Source: Cypionkella sinensis (GTDB lineage Bacteria; Pseudomonadota; Alphaproteobacteria; Rhodobacterales; Rhodobacteraceae). From it: a DNA stretch of 64,000 bases. The translations under genes were made by a program, and so were the position numbers. Numbering within the stretch: position 1 is the first letter of the stretch; each line of letters begins with the position of its first letter. The notes beneath the pieces were generated by a model. It was given only the letters and a program-made list of their open reading frames with translations, did not search any database and was not told where the DNA came from. The stretch spans positions 1,612,001 through 1,676,000 of the forward strand of contig NZ_JBHRTO010000001.1 in the NCBI RefSeq assembly GCF_042646385.1, written 5' to 3'. Shown here piece by piece: positions 51,019-59,516 of this stretch.

Positions 51019-52113
51019 CTACTCCGTAATCGCGCGGGTGCCGACAATCGACAACCCATAGGCATCCAGACCCACCACTTTCGGAGCCTTGGAGTTCGTC
51101 ACCAGGGTAATCGCGCTAAGCCCCAGCGCCGAAAGAATCTGCGCGCCCAAACCATACTGCCGCAGGGTCTGCGGCGAGGCTTCACCCGGCTCTACCTTCA
51201 TCGAGGTGTCGCGCAGCAGCACAATCGCGCCGCGACCTTCGGCGGCAATCACCCGCATCGCGCCTTGCAAATCGCCAACGTGATCGTCGCCGATGCCCAG
51301 CACATCCTCCAAGGCGTTCAGCGTATGCACCCGCGTCAGAACCGGCGCATCGCCGGACAGATCACCCTTGGTCAGCACAATATGCTCGTCCCCATGGGTT
51401 TCATCCGCGAAAATCCGCATCAACCAATCGCCGCCGTGCAGCGAATGCACCCGCTTGACCGAGCGTTCCTTGATCAGATTGTCATGCCGCCGCCGATAGG
51501 CGATCAAATCAGAAATCGTGCCGATTTTCAGACTGTGCTTCTGCGCAAAGGCCACCAGATCGGGCAAACGCGCCATGGTGCCGTCATCCTTCATGATCTC
51601 ACAGATCACACCCGAAGGATTCAGCCCGGCAAGTCGCGAGATATCCGTCGCAGCCTCGGTATGCCCAGCGCGCACCAGCACGCCGCCATCACGGGCGCGC
51701 AGCGGGAAAACATGCCCGGGCGTCGCAAGATCGGTCGGCACAGTTTTCGGATCAATCGCCACCGCAATGGTGATCGCGCGATCCTTGGCTGAAATCCCGG
51801 TTTCCACACCTTCACGCGCCTCAATCGAGACCGTGAACGCTGTCTCATGCCGACTGGAATTGCGCGAGGCCATCAACGGCAGGCCCAGCGCATCAATCCG
51901 CGCGCCGGTCATAGTCAGACAGATCAGCCCGCGGCCATGCGTCGCCATGAAATTCACCGCCTCGGGCGTGGCCATTTCCGCCGGGATCACCAGATCGCCT
52001 TCATTCTCGCGGTCTTCGTGATCGACCAGAATGAACATCCGGCCATTGCGGGCGTCTTCGATAATCTCCTCAACCGAAGAAATCGCGTCTGAATATTCGG
52101 TGCGTGTGGTCAT
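51019..52113 (-). CDS. ribB: 3,4-dihydroxy-2-butanone-4-phosphate synthase with degenerate GTP cyclohydrolase II-like domain (RibBX)
   Basis: Residues ~1-205 are a complete RibB domain: VDHEDRENEGDLVIPAE near residue 30 with the acidic loop, and ARDGGVLVRAGHTEAATD near residue 137. It converts ribulose 5-phosphate to the 4-carbon unit of riboflavin. Residues ~210-364 look like GTP cyclohydrolase II, but the zinc-binding CxxC-type cysteines are absent: where RibA has the Cys-rich loop this protein has RVHTLNALEDVLGIGDDHV. The C-terminal half is therefore expected to be catalytically dead, as in the RibBX hybrids of alphaproteobacteria. I chose ATG 52113. Confidence 0.92.
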   Translation of the reverse strand: MTTRTEYSDAISSVEEIIEDARNGRMFILVDHEDRENEGDLVIPAEMATPEAVNFMATHGRGLICLTMTGARIDALGLPLMASRNSSRHETAFTVSIEAREGVETGISAKDRAITIAVAIDPKTVPTDLATPGHVFPLRARDGGVLVRAGHTEAATDISRLAGLNPSGVICEIMKDDGTMARLPDLVAFAQKHSLKIGTISDLIAYRRRHDNLIKERSVKRVHSLHGGDWLMRIFADETHGDEHIVLTKGDLSGDAPVLTRVHTLNALEDVLGIGDDHVGDLQGAMRVIAAEGRGAIVLLRDTSMKVEPGEASPQTLRQYGLGAQILSALGLSAITLVTNSKAPKVVGLDAYGLSIVGTRAITE

Positions 52114-52230
52114 GATCTGGGTTCCTGCAACTCTCTGGTTCCGCATACCGCCAAAGGGCTGCAAAAGCCAGAGCCGCGCAGCGGCGGTTTGCCGAACAGA
52201 ACCTGTGCGAAACCTTGGGGCTTGGGGATC

Positions 52231-52782
52231 TCAGGGGTTCGGAAAAAATCGCTCGGCAGGCAGATAGCCCGCCAAACGGCCAGCAGCACACCAATCGCGT
52301 TCCAACGCCATATCGCCCACCAACAGCACCCGGTCCCCCGGCACCTTGCCCAAAGCCACGCGGATCACCGCGCGCGCTTCGGCAAATTTCGCCAAGGCAA
52401 ATGGCGCTGGATGGGCCGCATCGATTTGCGGGTTCACGATGATGGCTTGCGGCGACAGCGGAGCCACCGCCAGCGCGATCCGCGTGCAATTCATCGCGTC
52501 CAGCTTTTCGATCCGATCCTGCGGCAGCACTGTCTGTCCGCGCGTCAGCCGCAAAGCGTTGGAGGAAAACAGAAACGCGATCAGATCATGCCCCGTCGCC
52601 GCCCGCACCGAGGCATAGGTCCTGTAATCCAGCCCCAAATCGCGCGCCCGCTTCACCCGCAGCCGCACCACCTCAATCGGCAGCGTGGGCAAAAGCCGCG
52701 CGCGTGCCGCACGCCAGCAATGCGCCCGCCAAGCCACCCCCGGCTGCACCGAAGGCCCGCCGTTATGGCCGATCTGGCTCAT
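52231..52782 (-). CDS. conserved hypothetical protein in the riboflavin operon
   Basis: The 183-residue protein opens MSQIGHNGGPSVQPGVAWRA and has a predicted helical middle (VVRLRVKRARDLGLDYRTYA) and a C-terminal half with hydrophobic strands. I recognise no domain. Its start overlaps the ribE stop (ATGA), and it is followed by ribBX, so it is translated with the riboflavin genes. The SQIGHNGGP opening occurs in other alphaproteobacterial proteins of unknown role. It may act in flavin metabolism or simply ride in the operon. Confidence 0.75.
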   Translation of the reverse strand: MSQIGHNGGPSVQPGVAWRAHCWRAARARLLPTLPIEVVRLRVKRARDLGLDYRTYASVRAATGHDLIAFLFSSNALRLTRGQTVLPQDRIEKLDAMNCTRIALAVAPLSPQAIIVNPQIDAAHPAPFALAKFAEARAVIRVALGKVPGDRVLLVGDMALERDWCAAGRLAGYLPAERFFPNP

Positions 52783-53375
52783 TCCCACTCGCGCAGCCGG
52801 GCGACATAGCGGGCCATGGTATCAACTTCGAGGTTCACTTTGTCGCCCAGCTTGACCTCTCCCCAAGTCGTCACCGCCTGCGTATGCGGGATGAAATTGA
52901 TGCCAAAGTCGCAACCATCAACCTCATTCACCGTCAAAGACGTGCCGTTCAGCGCAACCGAGCCTTTCGAGGCGATGAATTTCGCCAAAGCCTCTGGCGC
53001 ACGAAACGTCACCCGCACGGATTCACCCTCGGGCACAATCCGCACCACCTCGGCCACACCGTCAACATGGCCCGAGACGATATGCCCACCCAATTCGTCG
53101 CCCACCTTTAGCGCTCGCTCAAGGTTCAGCCGCTTGCCAACCTTCCAGCCCGCGAGATTGGTTTTTGATACCGATTCCGCCGAAATCTGCACATCAAACC
53201 AGTTGCGCGGGCTGGTGCCCAGCGCGATCACGGTCAGGCAAACGCCTTCGCAGGCAATCGAGGCGCCAATATCGACATGGGCAACATCGTAAACCGTGCC
53301 AATCCGCGCCCGCAGATCGCCGCGCTGCTCCAGTTCCAGCACTTCGCCCATGTCGGTAACAATTCCGGTAAACAT
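52779..53375 (-). CDS. ribE: riboflavin synthase alpha chain
   Basis: The enzyme dismutates two lumazines to riboflavin and the ribityl-aminouracil. The 198-residue protein begins MFTGIVTDMGEV and shows the two-lobed internal repeat: SIACEGVCLTVIALG with GHIVSGHVDGVAEVV in the first half and SVALNGTSLTVNEVDG in the second. It is the first gene of the minus-strand rib operon, divergent from the capsule genes. ribD is not adjacent here. Confidence 0.96.
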   Translation of the reverse strand: MFTGIVTDMGEVLELEQRGDLRARIGTVYDVAHVDIGASIACEGVCLTVIALGTSPRNWFDVQISAESVSKTNLAGWKVGKRLNLERALKVGDELGGHIVSGHVDGVAEVVRIVPEGESVRVTFRAPEALAKFIASKGSVALNGTSLTVNEVDGCDFGINFIPHTQAVTTWGEVKLGDKVNLEVDTMARYVARLREWE

Positions 53376-53537
53376 GGCTCACCCCCTGTGTTTCGCGGCA
53401 AAGCTACTTGCTGCACGGGGCTAGTGCAATCGCCTCAAATTCGCCGCTGTTCTGGTGTTAAGCTGCGCCAAGCCGATGTTTCCCCTTTTCTTGCAGGGTG
53501 TTTCTGGCGCATTCAGACGAGAAAACATGCGAGTATA

Positions 53538-54827
53538 ATGTCAGGTTCAGGTCAAGATCGCCGCTTTTTGTTTTTGCAGGGCCCGCATGGCCCGTTTTTT
53601 CATCGCTTGGGCAAAATGTTGTCTGCGGCGGGCGCAGAAGTCTGGCGTGTCGGCTTCAATCGCGGCGATCGGGCGTTCTGGCCGACCGAGGCCAGCTACA
53701 TTCCGTTCAAAGGCACCTTGCAAGACTGGCCCTTGGCGTTTCGGACGGTGATCGAGCAAAAGCAAATCACCGATATCGTGCTGTATGGCGACACTCGCCC
53801 GATCCACGCCACCGCCGTTGCTGCCGCCCGTGCGGCGGGCATCACTGTGCATGTGTTCGAGGAAGGCTATCTGCGGCCCTATTGGATCAGTTACGAACGT
53901 GGCGGCTCAAACGGCAATTCGCGCCTGATGCAGATGTCGGTGCCCCAGATGCAAAAGGCGCTGCAAGCGCTGGACATGCAGCTTCCCGATGCACCGGCGC
54001 GCTGGGGCGACATGCGCCAACACATGTTTTGGGGCGCGCTTTATCATTGGTTCGTAATGAGCGGATTCTGGGATTATCGCAATTTTAGACCGCATCGCGC
54101 CCTAAGTGTGGGGCAGGAATTCTGGCTTTATGTCAAACGCCTTGTCCTGCTGCCCGTGCATCGGTGGGAGCGTATTGCCGCCACCCTGCGCATCAAGCAT
54201 GGCGGATTTCCCTATCATCTGGTGCTGCTGCAACTGGAACATGACGCGAGTTTCCAAATGCACTCACCCTTCAAGACCATGACAGAGTTTCTGGCCGTCG
54301 TGCTGGAAGGCTTTGCCAAGGGGGCAGCCCCGCATCATCACATCGTTTTTAAAGCGCACCCGCTTGAAGACGGTCGTGTGCCGGTAGCGCGTGAAATCAA
54401 ACGTCTGGCAGCACAGCACGGCGTTTCGTCGCGGGTGCATTTCGTGAGGGGCGGCAAATTGGCAGCGCTGTTGAACCACGCCCGCTCTGCCGTGACGGTC
54501 AACTCCACCGCAGCACAGCAGGTGCTTTGGCGCGGTCTGCCGCTGAAAACCTTTGGCGCTGCGGTCTATGCCAAGCCGGAATTCGTCTCGACCCAAAGCC
54601 TGAAAGACTTCTTCACTCTGCCCACACGCCCCGACAGCCGCGCTTATCGCGATTATCGCCATTATCTGCTGGAAACCAGCCAAGTGCCCGGCGGCTTCTA
54701 CAGTTCGCGTGGGCGGCGTGAATTGCTACGACAGGTGGTAGATATGATGCTGCAAGCAGAAGATCCTTACGATGCGCTCACCTCTGGCAAAGCGGCACCA
54801 CGGCAACAGTTGCACGTCGTAAAGTGA
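53538..54827 (+). CDS. kpsS: capsule polysaccharide beta-Kdo transferase KpsS-like
   Basis: KpsS adds the first Kdo of the linker that attaches group 2 capsules to lyso-phosphatidylglycerol. The 429-residue cytosolic protein opens MSGSGQDRRFLFLQGPHGPFFHRLGK, has HVFEEGYLRPYWISYERGGSNG near residue 113 and VFKAHPLEDG near residue 270, family hallmarks. I chose ATG 53538; the ribosome binding site is weak and the frame runs open upstream. It overlaps the next frame by 4 bp and begins a kpsS-kpsD-kpsC run. Confidence 0.9.
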   Translation: MSGSGQDRRFLFLQGPHGPFFHRLGKMLSAAGAEVWRVGFNRGDRAFWPTEASYIPFKGTLQDWPLAFRTVIEQKQITDIVLYGDTRPIHATAVAAARAAGITVHVFEEGYLRPYWISYERGGSNGNSRLMQMSVPQMQKALQALDMQLPDAPARWGDMRQHMFWGALYHWFVMSGFWDYRNFRPHRALSVGQEFWLYVKRLVLLPVHRWERIAATLRIKHGGFPYHLVLLQLEHDASFQMHSPFKTMTEFLAVVLEGFAKGAAPHHHIVFKAHPLEDGRVPVAREIKRLAAQHGVSSRVHFVRGGKLAALLNHARSAVTVNSTAAQQVLWRGLPLKTFGAAVYAKPEFVSTQSLKDFFTLPTRPDSRAYRDYRHYLLETSQVPGGFYSSRGRRELLRQVVDMMLQAEDPYDALTSGKAAPRQQLHVVK

Positions 54828-54916
54828 ACAATAAAACCAAGACTGGCATTTTGTTTCGTCTTTCTGTAGGTTTACAGGCAAAACTTGAGGCAAATCCAGT
54901 TAAAGGAGCCCGGGCA

Positions 54917-56050
54917 GTGAAAATTACCGGATCAAGGGGGGCGAAGGCCCTTGCCCTTGTGGCACTTGTCAGTGCGGTTGGGGCCTGTGGCCTGCCGCGC
55001 TCGGGGCCCAACAAGGCAGAAATCTTCAAGGGCTCGGTCCTGAAGCAGGGCGACGCCTTTATCGTCACGGTGAACTCTCGGGTCACGCGCGCCACCGCGG
55101 TGACGCCGGCACTTGGGTTCAGCTCGGCATTCCGCAACGCGGGGGTGGTCGGATCTGATGTGATCTCGCCCGGCGATGTGTTGGGGCTGACGATCTATGA
55201 AAACGTCAAGGATGATCCGCTGCTCGGCAACACCGGTCAGCGCGTGTCGGCATTGACCGAAATTCAGGTCGATGGCGCGGGCTATATCTTTGTGCCCTAT
55301 GCTGGCAAGATCAAGGCGGCGGGCCAATCGCCCGATGGCCTGCGCAACATCATCACCAAGAAACTCGACACCCAAACGCCCGATCCGCAAATCTCGGTTC
55401 AGCGTCTGGCGGGCGATGGTTCGACCGTGTCGGTCTCCGGTTTTGCCGGGGCCAACGGCGTGTTCCCGATTGAACGCCCCACTCGCACCCTGTCGGCCAT
55501 GCTGTCGAAAGCGGGCGGCGTCACGATCGAACCGGCTGTGGCTATCGTGCGTGTCACGCGCGGCGGTAAAACCGGCTCGATCTGGTTGGAAGACCTGTAT
55601 TCCAACCCGGCGTTGGACATCGCCCTGCGGCCGGGTGACAAGATCACGGTGGAAAAAGACACCCGTTCCTTCGTCGCCATGGGGGCCACCGGGTCGCAAA
55701 CCAAGGTTCCGTTCGAAACGCAAACCCTGTCGGCGATTGAGGCTTTGGCCACGGTTGGCGGCCTGAACACCGGCACCGCCGACCCAACCGGCGTGTTCGT
55801 GTTCCGCAATGAACCTGCCGAGGTTGCCAATGCCGTGTTGGGCCGCCGCGACCTGAAGGGCGATCAGCGCATGGTCTATGTGCTTGATTTGACACAGCCG
55901 ACGGGGATGTTTGAGGCGCGTGACTTCCTGATCCGCGATGGCGACACCGTCTATGTCACCGAAGCGCCGTTCGTGCAGTGGCAGAAAACCTTGTCGGCGA
56001 TCTCGGGTTCGACCAATGCGGCCAACAACATTGCCACCACGGGGCAATGA
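54917..56050 (+). CDS. polysaccharide export lipoprotein (Wza/KpsD family)
   Basis: The 377-residue protein starts at a GTG (54917) 7 bases after AAAGGAG. A signal peptide ends with the lipobox VGAC, followed by GLPRSGPNKAEI. The Poly_export domain appears at residues ~75-160 (GDVLGLTIYENV and IQVDGAGYIFVPYAGKIKAAG), followed by SLBB-like repeats (VSVSGFAGANGVFPIERPTR and MGATGSQTKVPFETQTLS). It should form the outer membrane export channel for capsule or exopolysaccharide. It lies between kpsS and kpsC. Confidence 0.92.
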   Translation: MKITGSRGAKALALVALVSAVGACGLPRSGPNKAEIFKGSVLKQGDAFIVTVNSRVTRATAVTPALGFSSAFRNAGVVGSDVISPGDVLGLTIYENVKDDPLLGNTGQRVSALTEIQVDGAGYIFVPYAGKIKAAGQSPDGLRNIITKKLDTQTPDPQISVQRLAGDGSTVSVSGFAGANGVFPIERPTRTLSAMLSKAGGVTIEPAVAIVRVTRGGKTGSIWLEDLYSNPALDIALRPGDKITVEKDTRSFVAMGATGSQTKVPFETQTLSAIEALATVGGLNTGTADPTGVFVFRNEPAEVANAVLGRRDLKGDQRMVYVLDLTQPTGMFEARDFLIRDGDTVYVTEAPFVQWQKTLSAISGSTNAANNIATTGQ

Positions 56051-56057
56051 GGCGGAT

Positions 56058-58121
56058 TTGACCGGCCCCAAACCTGATAACCAAGCCGCCGGGACGATTC
56101 CCCGGCGGCTTTTTTACTACAACGCCGGGTTTCTGCGCCAACCGCATCTGCGCCGAATGCTGGCCCTTGCCGGACACGAATTGCGCCTTGGCCTGCCCGG
56201 ACCGGAAGATGGCGTGGTGGTCTGGGGCCGCTCGCCCTACGCGCGGCGCGGCGAGGCGATTGCCGCGCGCTACAACGTGCCACTGGTGCGGATCGAGGAT
56301 GCCTTTCTGCGTTCGGTGCGCCCCGGTCGTATGGGCGATGCGGCCTTGGGGTTACTGATTGACGGGCTTGGCATGCATTTCGACAGCGCCGCACCTTCCT
56401 CACTCGAAAGGATTCTTGCAACTCATCCCTTGGACGATTCGAACCTTTTGATGCGCGCGCGCGACGGAATTTCTCGGATTCAGTCGCTCGACTTGTCAAA
56501 ATACAACCTTCACCTGAACACCGCTCCTATGCCTGCCCCCGGATATGTGCTGGTGCTAGATCAGACGGCAGGAGATGCCTCTATCCGCCATTCCGGGGCC
56601 AGCGCCGCACGTTTTGCCGAAATGCTGGCCACGGCACAGGCCGAACATCCCACCGCGCGCATCGTCATCAAGACCCACCCCGAGACTCAGCTGGGCTTGC
56701 GGCGTGGCCACTTTACCCCGAACGACCAATCGGATCGCGTCAGTATGCTGAGCGCCCCAGTCTCGCCCTGGGCCCTGCTGCAAGGCGCGATTGCGGTCTA
56801 CACCGTCTCATCGCAAATGGGTTTCGAGGCCATTCTGGCTGGCCACCGCCCCCGCATCTTTGGCCAGCCGTTCTATGCCGGTTGGGGTCTGACCTTGGAT
56901 GCGTTTCCGGTCGACCGCAGGCGGCGCACTTTAACCAAAGCACAGCTTTTCGCCGCCGCCATGATCCTCGCGCCGACGTGGGTCGATCCCTGCCGCAATC
57001 GCCTGTGCAGCTTTGAAGAGGCCGTTGATCAGCTTGAGGCCGAGACACGCGCCTTTCGCGAAGATCGGTTCGGGCACGTGGCCATGGGGATGCGGGTGTG
57101 GAAGCGCGGGCGACTGCAGGCGGTGTTTGGCCGCGAAAAGCCTTTGATCTTTCGGGATAATCTGCCGCAGGCCGTCAGCACCGCCTGCACAAAGCGACGC
57201 GGTTTGCTGATGTGGGCCGGCAAGACACCCGAACATATGCCCGAAGATCTGACTATTCGCCGGGTTGAAGATGGCTTTCTGCGCTCGCGCGGGCTTGGGG
57301 CAGAACTGGTGCCGCCGCTGTCTTTGGTCACGGATGATCTGGGGATTTACTACGATCCTACCCGCGAAAGCCGTCTTGAGCGATTGATCCAAACGCCACT
57401 GCCGCCCGACGCCCAACGGCGCGCTGAAAAGCTGGTGGCGAGCCTGATCGCCGCCCGTCTGTCAAAATACAACCTCTCGGGCCGACTGCCGGAATTGCCC
57501 GACGGCCCCCGCGTGTTGGTTCCCGGCCAGGTCGAAGATGATGCCTCCATACGCCTCGGCGCGGGAGCGATCTGCACCAATATGGCGCTGCTGCAAGCCG
57601 CACGCTCGGCCTATCCCGACGCCACGCTGATCTACAAGCCGCATCCCGATGTCGAAGCAGGCCTGCGCCCCGGTGCAATCCCCGATCATGTGCTGCAGGG
57701 ATTGGCCGATGTTGTCGCGCATCACGCCGATCCGATCCAACTGATCGAGGTTTGTGACACCGTCGTTACCATGACATCGCTGTTGGGATTTGAGGCTTTG
57801 CTGCGTGGCAAGCGGGTCATCTGCCTCGGCGCGCCGTTCTATGCCGGGTGGGGCTTGACGCAAGACCTCGGCCCCGTCCCTTTGCGCCGCAAACAGGCCC
57901 CTGACGGCCATCCCCTGCCGCGCCCGTCGCTGCTGGCTTTGGCGCACGCCGTCCTGATCGCCTATCCGCGCTACTACGATCCTGTCAGCCGCAAACCCTG
58001 CCCACCCGAAACCGTGCTACACCGTCTCGCCACGGGCACCGAAGCCGCAACCGGGCTGCCCTTGCGCCTTCTGGCCAAGCTGCAGGGCCGATTTGCCACC
58101 TATGCGCGGTTCTGGCGCTAA
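56058..58121 (+). CDS. kpsC: capsule polysaccharide dual beta-Kdo transferase KpsC-like
   Basis: KpsC extends the poly-Kdo linker of group 2 capsules using two glycosyltransferase modules. The 687-residue protein shows the duplication clearly: VRIEDAFLRS near residue 78 against RRVEDGFLRS near 400, LSKYNLHL against LSKYNLSG, GDASIRHSGAS against DDASIRLGAGA, IKTHPE against YKPHPD, and GQPFYAGWGLT against GAPFYAGWGLT. I chose the TTG at 56058 because an in-frame ATG is missing there and GAGG lies 6 bases upstream; the N-terminus is uncertain by a few residues. kpsM, kpsT and kpsE are not in the window. Confidence 0.9.
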   Translation: MTGPKPDNQAAGTIPRRLFYYNAGFLRQPHLRRMLALAGHELRLGLPGPEDGVVVWGRSPYARRGEAIAARYNVPLVRIEDAFLRSVRPGRMGDAALGLLIDGLGMHFDSAAPSSLERILATHPLDDSNLLMRARDGISRIQSLDLSKYNLHLNTAPMPAPGYVLVLDQTAGDASIRHSGASAARFAEMLATAQAEHPTARIVIKTHPETQLGLRRGHFTPNDQSDRVSMLSAPVSPWALLQGAIAVYTVSSQMGFEAILAGHRPRIFGQPFYAGWGLTLDAFPVDRRRRTLTKAQLFAAAMILAPTWVDPCRNRLCSFEEAVDQLEAETRAFREDRFGHVAMGMRVWKRGRLQAVFGREKPLIFRDNLPQAVSTACTKRRGLLMWAGKTPEHMPEDLTIRRVEDGFLRSRGLGAELVPPLSLVTDDLGIYYDPTRESRLERLIQTPLPPDAQRRAEKLVASLIAARLSKYNLSGRLPELPDGPRVLVPGQVEDDASIRLGAGAICTNMALLQAARSAYPDATLIYKPHPDVEAGLRPGAIPDHVLQGLADVVAHHADPIQLIEVCDTVVTMTSLLGFEALLRGKRVICLGAPFYAGWGLTQDLGPVPLRRKQAPDGHPLPRPSLLALAHAVLIAYPRYYDPVSRKPCPPETVLHRLATGTEAATGLPLRLLAKLQGRFATYARFWR

Positions 58122-58153
58122 GGCGCGAACCAGCAACGTATTAACCACGAACG

Positions 58154-58651
58154 TCAGTAGATATAGCGAATCTGTTCGGTCCAATACCGCTCCATCCGCT
58201 TCAGCGACTGGTTCATGTTTTCCATGTTGCTGGCATCCACCATGCCGCGTTTGGCCAAACCTTCAGCGTGGCGCTGGAACAGATCGGTCAGCATCCCGCG
58301 CACCTTGCGGCCCTTTTCGGTCAACCGCACCCGCACCGAGCGGCGGTCAATTTCCGATCGCTGATGGTGCATATAGCCCAATTCCACCAGCTTTTTCAGG
58401 TTATACGACACGTTCGAGCCCTGATAGTAGCCGCGCGATTTCAACTCGCCCGCCGTTACCTCGTTCTCGCCGATGTTGAACAGCAGCAGCGCCTGCACCG
58501 AGTTGATCTCAAGGATCGCCACGCGTTCAAACTCATCCTTGATCACATCCAGCAGCAATCGATGCAGCCGTTCCAGTAAAGCCAGATTATCCAGATATCC
58601 CGCCATCAACAGCTTTTGCGAGCCGTCAAGCAGGGGGTCATGCAATGTCAT
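58154..58651 (-). CDS. ldtR: MarR/LdtR-type winged-helix transcriptional regulator
   Basis: The 165-residue protein has a winged helix-turn-helix (about 45-120) with INSVQALLLFNIGENEVTAG, GSNVSYNLKKLVELGYMHH and DRRSVRVRLTEKG. This pattern is that of LdtR, a MarR-family regulator conserved in alphaproteobacteria and linked to control of L,D-transpeptidases and stress tolerance. No ldt gene is adjacent. It is monocistronic. Confidence 0.87.
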   Translation of the reverse strand: MTLHDPLLDGSQKLLMAGYLDNLALLERLHRLLLDVIKDEFERVAILEINSVQALLLFNIGENEVTAGELKSRGYYQGSNVSYNLKKLVELGYMHHQRSEIDRRSVRVRLTEKGRKVRGMLTDLFQRHAEGLAKRGMVDASNMENMNQSLKRMERYWTEQIRYIY

Positions 58652-58738
58652 CTCTTAACTCCGCGAGCGATGGCAACTGCGGCTAGAATCGACACAAAAC
58701 AAAAACATATCGTAAACTCGCCACGATTTTGGCGCAAA

Positions 58739-59011
58739 TTACCCCGCCGCCATCCGCCCGCGTGCATGTGATCCGATTTCACCAATCAAATCAGCCAGAT
58801 AATCCGGTGCAGGCGATTGCCCCAGCACCCATGGCAGCAGATCCTGATCGTTTTCATGCAGCAGCTTGTCGAAAACCACCAGCCGTTCTTCCGACATTTT
58901 CGCCAGATGCGCATCGGCATAGGGTCCAAGGATCAGGTCCATCTCTTTCATGCCGCGCCGCCAACTGCGCATCGCCATCCGTTTCAGTCGGGCTTCTTGT
59001 GTCTCGATCAT
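58739..59011 (-). CDS. sdhE: succinate dehydrogenase assembly factor 2 (FAD assembly factor)
   Basis: SdhE promotes covalent FAD attachment to SdhA. The 90-residue helical protein has the hallmark RRGMKEMDLILG (RGxxE) near residue 18 and a helix DLLPWVLGQSPAPDY near residue 57. Its start overlaps the upstream HTH gene stop by 4 bp, so the two are co-translated. Confidence 0.93.
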   Translation of the reverse strand: MIETQEARLKRMAMRSWRRGMKEMDLILGPYADAHLAKMSEERLVVFDKLLHENDQDLLPWVLGQSPAPDYLADLIGEIGSHARGRMAAG

Positions 59012-59409
59012 GCTGCCATCTCACGCAATTGCGATGCCAGGTTTTGCTCGGCGCGCTGCAGATCGCGCCCCAGAACCTGCATCTGTTCGCGCAATTGCGC
59101 GATTTCGGCCAGCGCCATCCGCGCGCCATAGGGCAACGCCGACGCATCCCCGGGCGCACCCAATCCCGGCCCCTTACCTGTCATCAACCACGTCAACGAC
59201 ACGTTCAACATCCCCGCCAGCATCTGCAAACGGTTGCCACGCGGCTCCCAGGCGTCAGCCTCCCATGCGACAATCGTGCTGTCACGCACACCCAGCCGCT
59301 GCGCCAGATCCTCGACACCAAAACCCGCTGCCAGCCGCGCCGCTTCCAGCCGGTCGCCAAAGGTTGCCACATCGTCCTCTAACCATGTTTCGCTGGTGAT
59401 TTCTGCCAT
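59008..59409 (-). CDS. XRE-family helix-turn-helix transcriptional regulator
   Basis: The 133-residue protein starts at ATG 59409 behind AAGGAGAGG. The HTH lies at about 17-72, with FGDRLEAARLAAGFGVEDLA, RDSTIVAWEADAWEPRGNRL and NVSLTWLMTGKGPG, a standard HTH_3 plan. A helical C-terminal stretch (from about 95, AEIAQLREQMQVLGRDLQRA) may be a coiled coil for dimerisation. On the minus strand TTGCCG (59449-59454), 17 bases and TATCAG (59426-59431) form a possible promoter, which would give a very short leader. Target unknown. Confidence 0.85.
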   Translation of the reverse strand: MAEITSETWLEDDVATFGDRLEAARLAAGFGVEDLAQRLGVRDSTIVAWEADAWEPRGNRLQMLAGMLNVSLTWLMTGKGPGLGAPGDASALPYGARMALAEIAQLREQMQVLGRDLQRAEQNLASQLREMAA

Positions 59410-59516
59410 CTTGCCTCTCCTTATTCTGATATCGCTTGATTGCTTGCGCGGCAAACCTATGCCAAACAACCGCAAATTACAAACCAACCGCCCAACCCAT
59501 AGCCGGAGCCCGCCGA

